Counted from the first letter of the stretch, positions 18,227 to 26,015 are shown. The stretch: 38,955 bases of DNA from an uncultured Pseudomonas sp. (GCF_946885885.1 NZ_CAMPHN010000027.1:1-38955); one strand, 5' to 3'. Translations and numbers: made by a program. The notes: generated from the letters alone by a model not told the origin.

Positions 18227-18529
18227 TCAAGGATCCGAGAGCGGCTTGATCCCTCGCTCGATAGCATCGCCGCTAACAGCAGTGGCAACGGACAATCCGT
18301 AGGTGCTTTGCAGATTCACCCAGAACCCTGCCGACGTATTGAAGTAGCGCCCCAAACGGATAGCCATGTCCGCAGTGATGCCGAGGCGTTCCGACACAAG
18401 GCCACCCACCCTTGGCTCATAAACATGCAGAGCGGCGGCTAACGCTGTCGGGGTAATCTGCAGTGGTTTCAGGAACTCCTCCCGTAGCACCTCGCCCGGA
18501 TGTATTGGACGCATTCCGTCAGTAACCAT
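18227..18529 (-). CDS. HigA-family antitoxin (no HigB partner)
   Basis: This 100-residue helix-turn-helix protein has the HigA pattern: MRPIHPGEVLREEFLKPLQI, TPTALAAALHV, a recognition region diverged from the usual PxxRIxxIV form (here YEPRVGGLVSER), and LGITADMAIRLGRYFNTSAGFWVNLQ. Such antitoxins bind DNA as dimers and neutralise HigB mRNA interferases. ATG 18529 with AAGGAA upstream is chosen. No higB lies on either side; instead a FitA-like antitoxin ends 18 bp upstream on the same strand. It may be an orphan left by deletion or a repressor with another role. Confidence 0.85.
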   Translation of the reverse strand: MVTDGMRPIHPGEVLREEFLKPLQITPTALAAALHVYEPRVGGLVSERLGITADMAIRLGRYFNTSAGFWVNLQSTYGLSVATAVSGDAIERGIKPLSDP

Positions 18530-18547
18530 TGCGCGGTTTCCTTTTGG

Positions 18548-18769
18548 TTATGAGCCTTGGCGACTCAGCAGCTCAAGATCGACACCACCGATAGCAGCGA
18601 ATCGCGCATGAATGCGACTACCCAGGCCACCGGGCTTGTTCTGCTGGGTCAGCGCATCGCGAATTATCACCCTCGCCTCTTCAGCCATCGAACGGCCATG
18701 GCTTGCGGCACGGCTTTTTAGCCGAGCCTTAAGATCGGCGTCCAGATTTCGGATAGTGATGCAGGCCAT
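18548..18769 (-). CDS. FitA-like ribbon-helix-helix antitoxin (no FitB/VapC partner)
   Basis: This 73-residue protein starts at ATG 18769 directly after GGAGGATCT. The N-terminus MACITIRNLDADLKARLKSR is the ribbon-helix-helix strand and first helix. HGRSMAEEARVIIRDAL is the second helix, as in FitA/plasmid-stability antitoxins. The C-terminal tail (LGSRIHARFAAIGG) is the toxin-binding part that normally pairs with a PIN-domain FitB/VapC encoded immediately downstream. Here the downstream gene is a HigA-like antitoxin and no PIN domain is found. The toxin appears lost. Confidence 0.85.
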   Translation of the reverse strand: MACITIRNLDADLKARLKSRAASHGRSMAEEARVIIRDALTQQNKPGGLGSRIHARFAAIGGVDLELLSRQGS

Positions 18770-19054
18770 AGATCCTCCGCATACAGTCGCTGGCAATCAT
18801 CGGGTGCCCTGAGCTTACCGGCAGGGGCTCTCTATATACACCCACAAGGCTGGTACTACCGCTGCGGGATAGATGCGAGCCAATGCGCCGGCGGAAATTC
18901 CTCGGAATATTTCGTGATGCTCATCGCAAAGACACACCCCGCCAACCCACTGCGCAAACTTTTGCACATAGGTCTTCGGCTAGCATCGCCGCTCGACGCT
19001 CACAACCTGGCTGCGCATCAGCCATGACGCAACACACGGACGGAACCGTAAACA

Positions 19055-20167
19055 ATGAGTGGCTACGTACCCAACGACCGCAACGTCAAGAAAGAATCCC
19101 CGCCGTCGCCCTACAACGGCAATTTCGACCAACAAGCCCCGCGCCCGCTGGAAGCATCGAGCCAAGCCAAATCCGAATGCTTGGTGGGCATGCGTTTTAT
19201 CTGGGATAACGGCGAACTTCTCCCAACAAATACGCCCTACTTGCTGGCCCCCGACCAGGGTTCGTCCATTCAAGGTGGGCTGGACGCGCGGGGCGGTTTT
19301 ATCCAGAACCTGCAAGCCAGTTGCTATCAGGTGCAGTTGCTAGCCAATACCGACGTCGACACGGCCGTCGCCAGCGCACGTACAGAGCGGCAAGCGACGC
19401 TGGATGAAATCCTCAGCGCTGAACGCGCCGAAGCCGATCAGCTACGCAAGACCCAAGAACAGCGTAGCGGCCTCTCCAATTACTTTCATATCCGCTTCGC
19501 CTTCGGCAAAGGCTTCTTCCTCGGCGCCTGGGGCTTGCTCAAGTCGATCAAGGAAATGTCCGACCTGGTAAACCCTTATAACCACGCCTGGAATATGCTG
19601 GCCAGCGCCTGGAAGGCCAAGGTCTCGCCACAGGGAAGCTGGTACGACGACCTCCTGCAGAACTATTCACAGGCGCAACACCAGGAACTGGTCGAGGCCC
19701 TGGGCTTCGACCCCAGCAGCATAAGCCGCGAACAAATCGCCCAAGCCTACGAAGCCGCCTGTTTTATCTATAAGGACGGCCCTAGCAGGCTGTTGAAAAA
19801 CGTAGGCGAGGCAGGCAAGACAAGGCAAAAACAGCCGAAAAAGCGGAGTTTACGTGCTGTAAATGAGCATTTTGAGGCTGTTTTTAACGCAGTATTGCCA
19901 ACGCAGGTAGTTTTTCAACGGCCTGCTAGCAAACAACTGCTCGGCAGTTTCGCCGTGAACTACGCCAAAGCGCAGAACGTCGAGGAAGTGGCCGAGTTCG
20001 GCGGCGGTGCGGTATTCGAACTGGTGCTGGCCGCACTGCTGGTGGTATTCACCGGCGGCGTCGGCCTCGCGGCCCGTGGTGCGGCTTCGGTACGCCACGC
20101 AGCCTTGCTTAAGCGCCTCAGTGGTCTGTCACCGAATATCGTTGTGATCACTAAAGACACACAATGA
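19055..20167 (+). CDS. N-terminal part of a polymorphic-toxin effector, with in-frame MITE insertion and no toxin domain
   Basis: This 370-codon frame starts at ATG 19055. It resembles the conserved N-terminal module of Pseudomonas secreted effectors that usually precedes a variable toxin domain. Recognisable blocks are KSECLVGMRFIWDNGELLP, LDARGGFIQNL, a helical segment (about 110-150), FAFGKGFFLGAWGL, LVEALGFDPSSISREQIAQ and a C-terminal hydrophobic AVFELVLAALLVVFTGGVGLAA. Codons 244-291 come from a 142-bp inverted-repeat element plus target duplication. That insert adds exactly 48 codons without a stop, and removing it restores DGPS-KQLLGSFAVNYAKAQ. The frame ends about 30 residues after the hydrophobic block with no toxin domain. 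At that point the A+T-rich cyclase region begins. The family assignment is by recall of similar proteins. Confidence 0.7.
   Translation: MSGYVPNDRNVKKESPPSPYNGNFDQQAPRPLEASSQAKSECLVGMRFIWDNGELLPTNTPYLLAPDQGSSIQGGLDARGGFIQNLQASCYQVQLLANTDVDTAVASARTERQATLDEILSAERAEADQLRKTQEQRSGLSNYFHIRFAFGKGFFLGAWGLLKSIKEMSDLVNPYNHAWNMLASAWKAKVSPQGSWYDDLLQNYSQAQHQELVEALGFDPSSISREQIAQAYEAACFIYKDGPSRLLKNVGEAGKTRQKQPKKRSLRAVNEHFEAVFNAVLPTQVVFQRPASKQLLGSFAVNYAKAQNVEEVAEFGGGAVFELVLAALLVVFTGGVGLAARGAASVRHAALLKRLSGLSPNIVVITKDTQ
19785..19926. mobile_element. 142-bp MITE-like element inside the effector gene
   Basis: The ends are imperfect inverted repeats: GCAGGCTGTTGAAAAACGTA at the left and the complement of GTAGTTTTTCAACGGCCTGC at the right. 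Flanking bases read CTAG on both sides, giving a 2-bp TA or 4-bp CTAG target duplication depending on where the ends are drawn. There is no room for a transposase. Fragments of the same element lie at 12289-12332 and probably 6816-6833. The net insertion is 144 bp either way. Confidence 0.85.
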
Positions 20168-20171
20168 AAAT

Positions 20172-20948
20172 TTATGCACTGCGTCCAACCAAATGTCCAT
20201 CTACCCCTTTCAAATTTTTCTTACTAAACACAATCACACCGCCTTTTGCCGTAGGCCAAATACATCTAACCTGAGTATCAACATAAATCTCATTGCGCCC
20301 ACTAGATAATTTTGTTGCACGATAAACGCACTCCCCAAAAACCTTGGGATGTCTAGAGGAAGGAAGACCTATCAATGAGACAATTGCTTTACTGAAGGCC
20401 AACCCAACACCAAGATCGATATCCGGAAGCTTATAACGCTCAAAAAGTATCTCATTTAAAATATCGCGCATTGGCCCAACAACATTCCTTGCAGCAGCAT
20501 GCGTAGAGTAAATAGAGGCCTCCCTCTTATTCTTATCAACTTTGAAAAGGGCCAAGACACCATCACCCAGATACTCTGTAACACTACCCTCCTCAAAACT
20601 AACTGTAAGAGCAATAGCGGGGAGAAGGGCCGAAGTCTCATAAAAAACACGCTGCAGTGTACTGACACTAGAAATTTTAGAACTAATTTCGCACATAAGG
20701 TGCTTTGTTGAATCTCTCATATCAGCGACAAAAGCAACAAACTCATCAATAACGGTTTCTCCCTCTCTAACATCTTGATGGCCTGGAATATTTGAGCACT
20801 CAGATCTTATAGCCTCATTAAATATCAAAGAATCAAATGTAGCTTTAGCTACTAGCTGATAACCACCATCACGCCAATGCCGCTCTGCCTGATCAAGTGA
20901 ACGGGAAATCAAAGCCCGAAGCTGTTGCTCTTGAATAGAAGTAAACAA
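20172..20948 (-). CDS. Class III nucleotidyl cyclase, candidate Pycsar cyclase (PycC-like)
   Basis: This cytoplasmic protein of about 258 residues has a helical N-terminal region (about 1-65) and one class III cyclase domain. The first metal site reads FVADMRDST (Asp 76) and the second YLGDGVLALF (Asp 129). Later come LGVGLAFSKAIVSLIG and FGECVYRATKLSSGRNEIYV, the place of the usual VNxAARL motif. There is no ATG before the catalytic motif: TTG 20948, with GGGGG upstream, is my choice, and TTG 20996 would overlap the upstream gene by 47 bp. It starts just after a small three-helix membrane protein in the same A+T-rich segment. Pycsar systems pair a pyrimidine cyclase with such an effector; the substituted base-binding motif fits but does not prove a pyrimidine product. 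Confidence 0.75.
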   Translation of the reverse strand: MFTSIQEQQLRALISRSLDQAERHWRDGGYQLVAKATFDSLIFNEAIRSECSNIPGHQDVREGETVIDEFVAFVADMRDSTKHLMCEISSKISSVSTLQRVFYETSALLPAIALTVSFEEGSVTEYLGDGVLALFKVDKNKREASIYSTHAAARNVVGPMRDILNEILFERYKLPDIDLGVGLAFSKAIVSLIGLPSSRHPKVFGECVYRATKLSSGRNEIYVDTQVRCIWPTAKGGVIVFSKKNLKGVDGHLVGRSA

Positions 20949-20949
20949 A

Positions 20950-21510
20950 TTACGCCCCCAATATCTTGTGAAGAACCCAAAGGGAAATGCCCCCAAGAAG
21001 CCAAAAAAAAGAAAGAAGGATACACAGAGAAGACCGATAGATTTTCACATCACGAATATAAACCAACTTCATTTTCTCAAAAACCAACTCCCGCAACAAA
21101 GACTGTTCATCAACAGGAACAATTAGCAAGGTTTCATCTACCGTGCGAACAGATTTTATTGGGTAATTTGAAAAAGCATCAATAAGCCCTAGACGATACA
21201 AACTAGAATCATAAAATACTCCCCGAAGGGTTTCAGCTCCAGAAACATGGTGGGCAGGAGAGGAGAAAGCAACGACACTCTTAATAAGAAAGTAAAATGA
21301 AAACAACCACAAGAGCAGAAGCAGAACGACTAATAAAGAATAGAAATTAGACTTACCATAAAGAAAATTAGAAACAGCATATATCTGATCTAGAGCAGAC
21401 AAGGGTAGAAACAACACAATAAACATGAAGCCAATCTTGACATCAACAGCCCTAATGGTCGCTTGTACATCTGCTATAGATTGATATAGAAAATCTCGTT
21501 GTATGTTCAA
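20950..21510 (-). CDS. Three-helix membrane protein, candidate Pycsar effector (PycTM-like)
   Basis: This protein of about 186 residues starts at TTG 21510 (GGGGA nine bases upstream); no ATG occurs before the first helix and TTG 21525 is an alternative. A short N-terminal helix with VQATIRAVDVKIGF leads into membrane helix 1 (about 26-45). Helix 2 (about 55-75) forms a hairpin with it. A soluble segment of about 80 residues follows, rich in charged residues (FYDSSLYRLGLIDAFSNYPI, DEQSLLRELVFEKMK). The third helix is at about 158-180. The layout matches PycTM (formerly DUF5706) effectors, which permeabilise the inner membrane on sensing cCMP or cUMP. The cyclase gene starts right at its end, so the two are coupled. 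Base composition differs sharply from flanking genes. Confidence 0.65.
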   Translation of the reverse strand: MNIQRDFLYQSIADVQATIRAVDVKIGFMFIVLFLPLSALDQIYAVSNFLYGKSNFYSLLVVLLLLLWLFSFYFLIKSVVAFSSPAHHVSGAETLRGVFYDSSLYRLGLIDAFSNYPIKSVRTVDETLLIVPVDEQSLLRELVFEKMKLVYIRDVKIYRSSLCILLSFFWLLGGISLWVLHKILGA

Positions 21511-21582
21511 AACATATATCCCCAAGGCAAAATGCCATCACAAGGTTAGCGTTACAAGGGAGAGAAGGTAAAGACTATAGAA

Positions 21583-21710
21583 GACTACATCGCCAGCTTT
21601 TTCTGGAAAGCTCTGTTTTGGCGAGGGCGAAGGCAAGATGAAAGCCCCGTTTTATGGGCTATCAAGGTTCACTATGGCACCCTCAAGCGATTCATGATCC
21701 CGAGAGCCTA
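21583..21710. repeat. Left copy of a ~125-bp imperfect direct repeat flanking the ankyrin gene
   Basis: GACTACATCG, TTTTTCTGGAAAG-TCTGTTT, GCCCCG-TTTATGGGC and CCTCAAGCGA-TCAT occur here and again in the same order and spacing at 23273-23400. The gap between the cyclase pair and the ankyrin gene contains nothing else that I recognise. Confidence 0.8.
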
Positions 21711-21741
21711 GGCTGTCACGCTAAGACTCCCGGGAACTAAA

Positions 21742-23142
21742 TCAAGCCCAGCGATAGTCGCCGAGCCCCATGGCCTTCACGACATCAACAATTGAATAGG
21801 GGGCTGGCAATTCCCCCGCCTTTGGCATAGGCCTATCGGGAAGAGCGCCAATTGAAAAGTAATCGCAAATACTCGCGCCATATTCGCGATCAGCTGCATC
21901 ACTGTTAGGCTTAAGCCCTGCCTTTTCAAGGCGCTGGAGGACTTCCTCAGCATCCGCTCGATCACCGCCATTATAAATGAGATTCCTGTAGAGCTCGCCT
22001 AGAAGCCTCACTGGCGCGTTCTCAACGTACTGTTCAACTTCTAGGTAGTTTAATACCTGAAGAGCTAACTTTAGATCTGTAGCAAGTGCGGAAAATATTA
22101 AAGGGTGCCGATCAATAATCACATTAAAGTCGAAGCCTGTCGCCGCCAGTTCTGCAACGGTTTCCGCCGCAGGCTCACGATCAATAAGACGCTGAGCCTT
22201 GTCCTTTTCGGAAAGTTTGCTTGCCGGGACAACCTTTGCTCCTGCGGCAACGAGCCTCTCATGTACCTGCGGCTGGTATGGCCCACGATACCTGGTCGTA
22301 TTGAAAAGCAGACTTCCCGGCAGGGCCATATCCTCGCCTTCATATATATGAGCATTCACATCCGCCCCCAAGTGCAAAGTCAAATCCAGCAAAGGCAAGG
22401 CATCTTCATTAGACGCAGCGAAACTGGCAACATGCATAAGTGGAGTTCCAGGAAAACCTTTCTCATTAATATCAAATCCATCTTTAACCAAGGCATCAAT
22501 AAGCTTTGTACGCCCAATTTCCCCATGCCGAAAAAGTATCATTGAGAAAACATTAGCACCCTGCCCTTTTGCGACTGTCACTTTAAAATTAGCACCCGCA
22601 TCAAGCAACGCATAAGGCAAACGGGACAGCTGATATTCAATGCTTAATTGAAGCAATGGATCACCCTCAACCATCAAGTTTGGATTGAGACCGTCCTTCA
22701 CTCTCTTGACCAATTCTTTATCTTTTCCTTTTTTGAAAAGGGCTTCTATCTCCCGCTCAAGATCACCGTACTTAATAGCAGGAAATTCGCTATTAGAAAT
22801 TCGATCTAGCCCTTTGTAATAAAAGGCTTGCTCGGCATCGACCTGATCATAATAGGCCTCAACACCTACAAAGCCCGCACCGCGCTGAACGATAGCCTCT
22901 AGAATATCGTGGGACCACATAGAGGCAGAGCTACAATCCAACGCGATTTCTATGCCATTCTTTAGCTCTGCAAACGAAAGCAGTACAGCCTCGGCCCAAG
23001 GCTGGAAAACAGCAAGTAGATCGGGGGAGTCACTAATCCCACCTCCAGACGCTACGCATGCCTTAAGAGAATCTACGAACTGCTGATCTAAATTTTTATT
23101 CCGCGCTACAACAATCTGGATCTTATAGATATTAGAAGACAT
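21742..23142 (-). CDS. Ankyrin-repeat-like protein
   Basis: This 466-residue cytoplasmic protein starts at ATG 23142 (AAAGG upstream), preferred over an in-frame TTG 36 bp earlier. The N-terminal ~140 residues are an alpha/beta domain I do not recognise. The middle (about 150-330) has ankyrin-like units: GDPLLQLSIEYQLSRLPYAL followed by LLDAGANF, a unit ending LVKDGFDINEKG, and GTPLMHVASFAASNEDALPL followed by LHLGADVNAH. Further weaker units (LAATGFDFNVIIDRHPLIFS) extend to about 390. It sits in the island, flanked by long imperfect direct repeats, downstream of no obvious partner. It might be a defence, immunity or scaffold protein, but no function can be assigned. Confidence 0.8.
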   Translation of the reverse strand: MSSNIYKIQIVVARNKNLDQQFVDSLKACVASGGGISDSPDLLAVFQPWAEAVLLSFAELKNGIEIALDCSSASMWSHDILEAIVQRGAGFVGVEAYYDQVDAEQAFYYKGLDRISNSEFPAIKYGDLEREIEALFKKGKDKELVKRVKDGLNPNLMVEGDPLLQLSIEYQLSRLPYALLDAGANFKVTVAKGQGANVFSMILFRHGEIGRTKLIDALVKDGFDINEKGFPGTPLMHVASFAASNEDALPLLDLTLHLGADVNAHIYEGEDMALPGSLLFNTTRYRGPYQPQVHERLVAAGAKVVPASKLSEKDKAQRLIDREPAAETVAELAATGFDFNVIIDRHPLIFSALATDLKLALQVLNYLEVEQYVENAPVRLLGELYRNLIYNGGDRADAEEVLQRLEKAGLKPNSDAADREYGASICDYFSIGALPDRPMPKAGELPAPYSIVDVVKAMGLGDYRWA

Positions 23143-23272
23143 GCCTTTCGTTCCAATCGAGACACTATTGATACCCAAGCCTGGGAAGGGCGTCTAACCA
23201 TACCCGCTCGCTTAAGCGCATACCCGATTCTGACCAAGCATGAGCCGGCTGTCATCCGACAAAGACAAAGAT

Positions 23273-23400
23273 GACTACATCGAGCCATTTTTCTGGAAAG
23301 TTCTGTTTCGATGAGGTCTAGGGCCTGCTGGAGCCCCGCTTTATGGGCAACTCAGGCTCACACCATCCTCAAGCGAGTCATAATGCTCGGGCCTGGATCC
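23273..23400. repeat. Right copy of the ~125-bp imperfect direct repeat
   Basis: This is the partner of 21583-21710, in the same orientation. Its right end runs without a break into the degenerate tRNA-Met 3' end, starting CATAATGCTC at 23379, so repeat and attachment-like sequence may have moved together. Confidence 0.8.
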
Positions 23401-23475
23401 AAGTTCCTGCCTAGCCACCAAACAAAACAAGGGTTTAGCGAAAGCTAAGTCCTTTTTTGTTGTCTGCGATTTGTG
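23379..23475. repeat. Third copy of the tRNA-Met 3' end and terminator (attR-like)
   Basis: CATAATGCTCGGGCCTGG and a diverged T-arm lead to TAGCCACCAAACAAAACAAG and the GGGTTTAGC-GAAA-GCTAAG hairpin. This copies the tRNA-Met 3' half and terminator with scattered mismatches. The copy lacks the tRNA 5' half, so it is not a gene. Its position about 6.6 kb from the tRNA marks the likely right end of the island. The hairpin (23429-23458) remains a possible terminator. Bases 23476-23653 show nothing I recognise. Confidence 0.85.
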
Positions 23476-23653
23476 ACTACAACGGGCGCTCGATAACCGT
23501 ACAAAGACCTTGGCCTAGACCACAGGGTCTACTGGCAAGTCGTAATAGGCCTGTGAATCCCCGTCAGTGGATTACGCCAACCAACTCCCCCCAAAGCCCT
23601 GCCTTTGTGGCTAAAGTGGCACCCATCAACCCGACGCGCCCGCAAGGATTGCC

Positions 23654-24730
23654 ATGCCGACGTTAAACCGCAGTGATGCCCAGCAACGCGCCGACGATAT
23701 CGGCGTATTCAACCGCGAACTTGCGCGCCTGGAGGCGGAGCAGGTGTTGCAGTTGAGCGAGGGGCAGCGCGCCAGCCTGCATCGTCATCAGCAGCAGTTG
23801 CTGCAGGGTTATCTCGCCGCTTTCGATATCGACCACAACCCGCACGCCCGGCAGTTGTCGCTGGGGATGCGGATTGCTTCGTTTCTCGGCGCGTTGGTGT
23901 TGGCGGCCAGTGTGTTCTTTCTTTTCTATCAATTTTGGGGGCTGTTCGGCGAGGTCAGTCAGGTGGCGATTCTGCTCGCCGCGAGCATCTCGTCGTTCTG
24001 CCTGACGCTCTGGGTGCAGGGCCGCGACAGTTCGGGTTATTTCAGCAAGCTGGCGGCGCTGGTGGCGTTCACCTGTTTTGTGCTGAACATCGTGATGCTC
24101 GGGCAGATCTTCAATATCACCCCTTCCGACAAGGCCCTGCTGCCCTGGGCGGCTTATGCGCTGTTGCTGGCCTATGTTTGCGGTGCGCGGCTGTTGTTGG
24201 CCGCCGGTATCCTCTGCCTGCTGGCGTTTATCGCCGCGCGCGTGGGCACCTGGGGAGGGATCTACTGGCTCGGTTTTGGTCAGCGCCCGGAGAACTTCTT
24301 CCCCGCGGCCTTGCTGATCTTCGTCGTGCCGCTGTTGATCGACCAACGTCGCTTCGATGGTTTCAGTGTGATCTACCGGGTGTTCGGCCTGCTGGCGTTG
24401 TTCCTGCCCATGCTGGTGCTGGCGCATTGGGGCGCTGGCAGTTATCTCGACTACCCGAGAGGCCGTATCGAGGCCGTTTACCAACTGCTCGGTTTCGGCG
24501 TTGCGGCTGCGATCATCTGGCTCGGCGTGCGCCGCGACTGGCCGGATGTGGTGAATACCGGGCTGACCTTCTTTGTGATCTTCCTCTATACCAAGCTGTT
24601 CGACTGGTGGTGGGAGAGCATGCCCAAGTACCTGTTCTTCTTGGTACTGGGGCTGACTGCGGTATTGATCCTGCTGATATTGCGCCGCCTACGCAGTGGC
24701 CATGGCCTGTTCGGAGGTAACGCCCAATGA
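23654..24730 (+). CDS. DUF2157 domain membrane protein
   Basis: This 358-residue integral membrane protein starts at ATG 23654 behind AAGGATT. A cytoplasmic N-terminal helix-rich region (about 1-75, including LARLEAEQVLQLSEGQ) precedes roughly ten hydrophobic segments from about residue 78 to 350. The start SLGMRIASFLGALVLAASVF and the overall layout match DUF2157 proteins. Its stop overlaps the ATG of the next gene (ATGA), forming a two-gene operon common in Pseudomonas. The function is unknown. It is the first ordinary chromosomal gene to the right of the island. Confidence 0.85.
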   Translation: MPTLNRSDAQQRADDIGVFNRELARLEAEQVLQLSEGQRASLHRHQQQLLQGYLAAFDIDHNPHARQLSLGMRIASFLGALVLAASVFFLFYQFWGLFGEVSQVAILLAASISSFCLTLWVQGRDSSGYFSKLAALVAFTCFVLNIVMLGQIFNITPSDKALLPWAAYALLLAYVCGARLLLAAGILCLLAFIAARVGTWGGIYWLGFGQRPENFFPAALLIFVVPLLIDQRRFDGFSVIYRVFGLLALFLPMLVLAHWGAGSYLDYPRGRIEAVYQLLGFGVAAAIIWLGVRRDWPDVVNTGLTFFVIFLYTKLFDWWWESMPKYLFFLVLGLTAVLILLILRRLRSGHGLFGGNAQ

Positions 24731-25620
24731 ACTGGACACGCCGCCACTCCCTCGTCTCGGGCCTAGGCCTGATTGTGCTGATCAATACCATTGCCCTCGC
24801 CGGCGTCGCCTGGAACCGTAGCGAACCCGCCGACAGTCGCCTGCAACTGTCCGAGCGCGAGCTTAGCGATAGCTACTCCTACTGGCGCTGGCGCAATGAA
24901 AACAACGGCATCGCCCTGCGCCTGGACTATCGCTGGCCGCGCAGCGAGGCAGACGACAATAGCTATATCCGCCTCAACGCCGAAAAGATGGCCGAACTGG
25001 GTTTCGCCGTGCCAAGTGAATTGAACGAAGACAGCGTGGAGCGTTATCGGCGCCAGCTGGATCGCGACGTCCTGTTGGTACTGGAACTCGATGGCCCGAG
25101 CTATCAGCGCGAACTGAAACGAGCGCAGAAGCACTATGAAACCAGCAACCAGCTGCATGAGCTGGCACCCACCAACGAAAAACTCCAACGCGAGCAGGAA
25201 GAGGCCCGTAAGGCACTTGCCAATGAACAACATAGCGCCAGCCGCTTGTTTATCGTCGATGCCGGACTGGACCGGCACAGCCTGCGCACGCGTTACCCCG
25301 ACCGTCAGCGCTACGCCATCATGCGCGGCAAGGTGCGAGTGTCCGCCCACAGTGAATCTATCGATTGGACAGGCAAAGGCCCCGATAACCGCCCCCAGGA
25401 GCAACGCTGGCGCTGGCAGCTCGGCGGCCATGCCGATATCCCTGGGGCGCACAGCATTCAACTGCCGCAACGCTGGCATGCCGCCTTCAAGCAACTGCCG
25501 CGACAGCAAGAACAACCAGGTCGGCCCTATGCGCGTCAAAGCAAGGTGTTCAATGCGCAAGTCGCCTTCGGCAAACGCCTAGAGCCTTGGTTAATTCAGC
25601 TGCAAGCGCGGCAACCCTAA
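24727..25620 (+). CDS. DUF4824-type membrane-anchored protein
   Basis: This 297-residue protein starts at ATG 24727 with GGAGGTAACG upstream. One N-terminal hydrophobic segment (LVSGLGLIVLINTIALAGVA, about 10-29) is a signal anchor, followed by a periplasmic domain. That domain contains the characteristic ALRLDYRWP and a charged helical region (about 110-170) with KHYETSNQLHELAPTNEKLQ. It overlaps the DUF2157 gene by 4 bp. This pairing is how DUF4824 proteins are usually found and suggests a membrane complex. The function is unknown. Confidence 0.82.
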   Translation: MNWTRRHSLVSGLGLIVLINTIALAGVAWNRSEPADSRLQLSERELSDSYSYWRWRNENNGIALRLDYRWPRSEADDNSYIRLNAEKMAELGFAVPSELNEDSVERYRRQLDRDVLLVLELDGPSYQRELKRAQKHYETSNQLHELAPTNEKLQREQEEARKALANEQHSASRLFIVDAGLDRHSLRTRYPDRQRYAIMRGKVRVSAHSESIDWTGKGPDNRPQEQRWRWQLGGHADIPGAHSIQLPQRWHAAFKQLPRQQEQPGRPYARQSKVFNAQVAFGKRLEPWLIQLQARQP

Positions 25621-25651
25621 TGTAACGACAACGTTGAAATGTCGGACCACT

Positions 25652-25737
25652 GTAGGGTGGGTCGGGCCGCGTAGATTAGCGGCGCCAGCTCCAAACGATC
25701 AGACACCGCCATCGTGGCGCGCCGCGTAACCCACCCG
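25652..25737. repeat. Intergenic GTAGGGTGGGT palindrome
   Basis: GTAGGGTGGGTCGG at the left and CGCCGCGTAACCCACCC at the right are imperfect inverted repeats around a GC-rich centre. This is the only structure I see in the 395-bp gap between the DUF4824 gene and the beta-helix gene, apart from the ribosome site at 26003-26008. Confidence 0.6.
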
Positions 25738-26015
25738 GGGATTGCAGTCAATGGGTGAGACCACGATTAACCGACATATCATGGTTGATGCGACACTAGC
25801 CCCAATACCCTGCACGGCCGCTTGGCTCCTTTCGTCCGGCGTCCATCTGGGCGAATGAACTCCGCATCACTCCCGTACTCCACCTCTGAGCGCCATACCA
25901 GCGGCGCAAACACGGTCGTATCCAGCGTTGTATGGATGACCGTTGGAATGTCAGGACAGCGGCGCTTTGTGTTGCCTGTCACGTCCGTCGTTTATCCCGT
26001 ACAAGGAGTTTCATC

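Noticed and set aside
23379..23425. A second tRNA-Met gene
   Set aside because: Only the 3' half is present, with mismatches in the T-arm and no acceptor or D-arm 5' half, so it cannot fold as a tRNA.
16884..23653. Integrase or transposase gene in the island
   Set aside because: I checked the frames on both strands and found no tyrosine or serine recombinase motifs. The inverted-repeat element at 19785 has no coding capacity.
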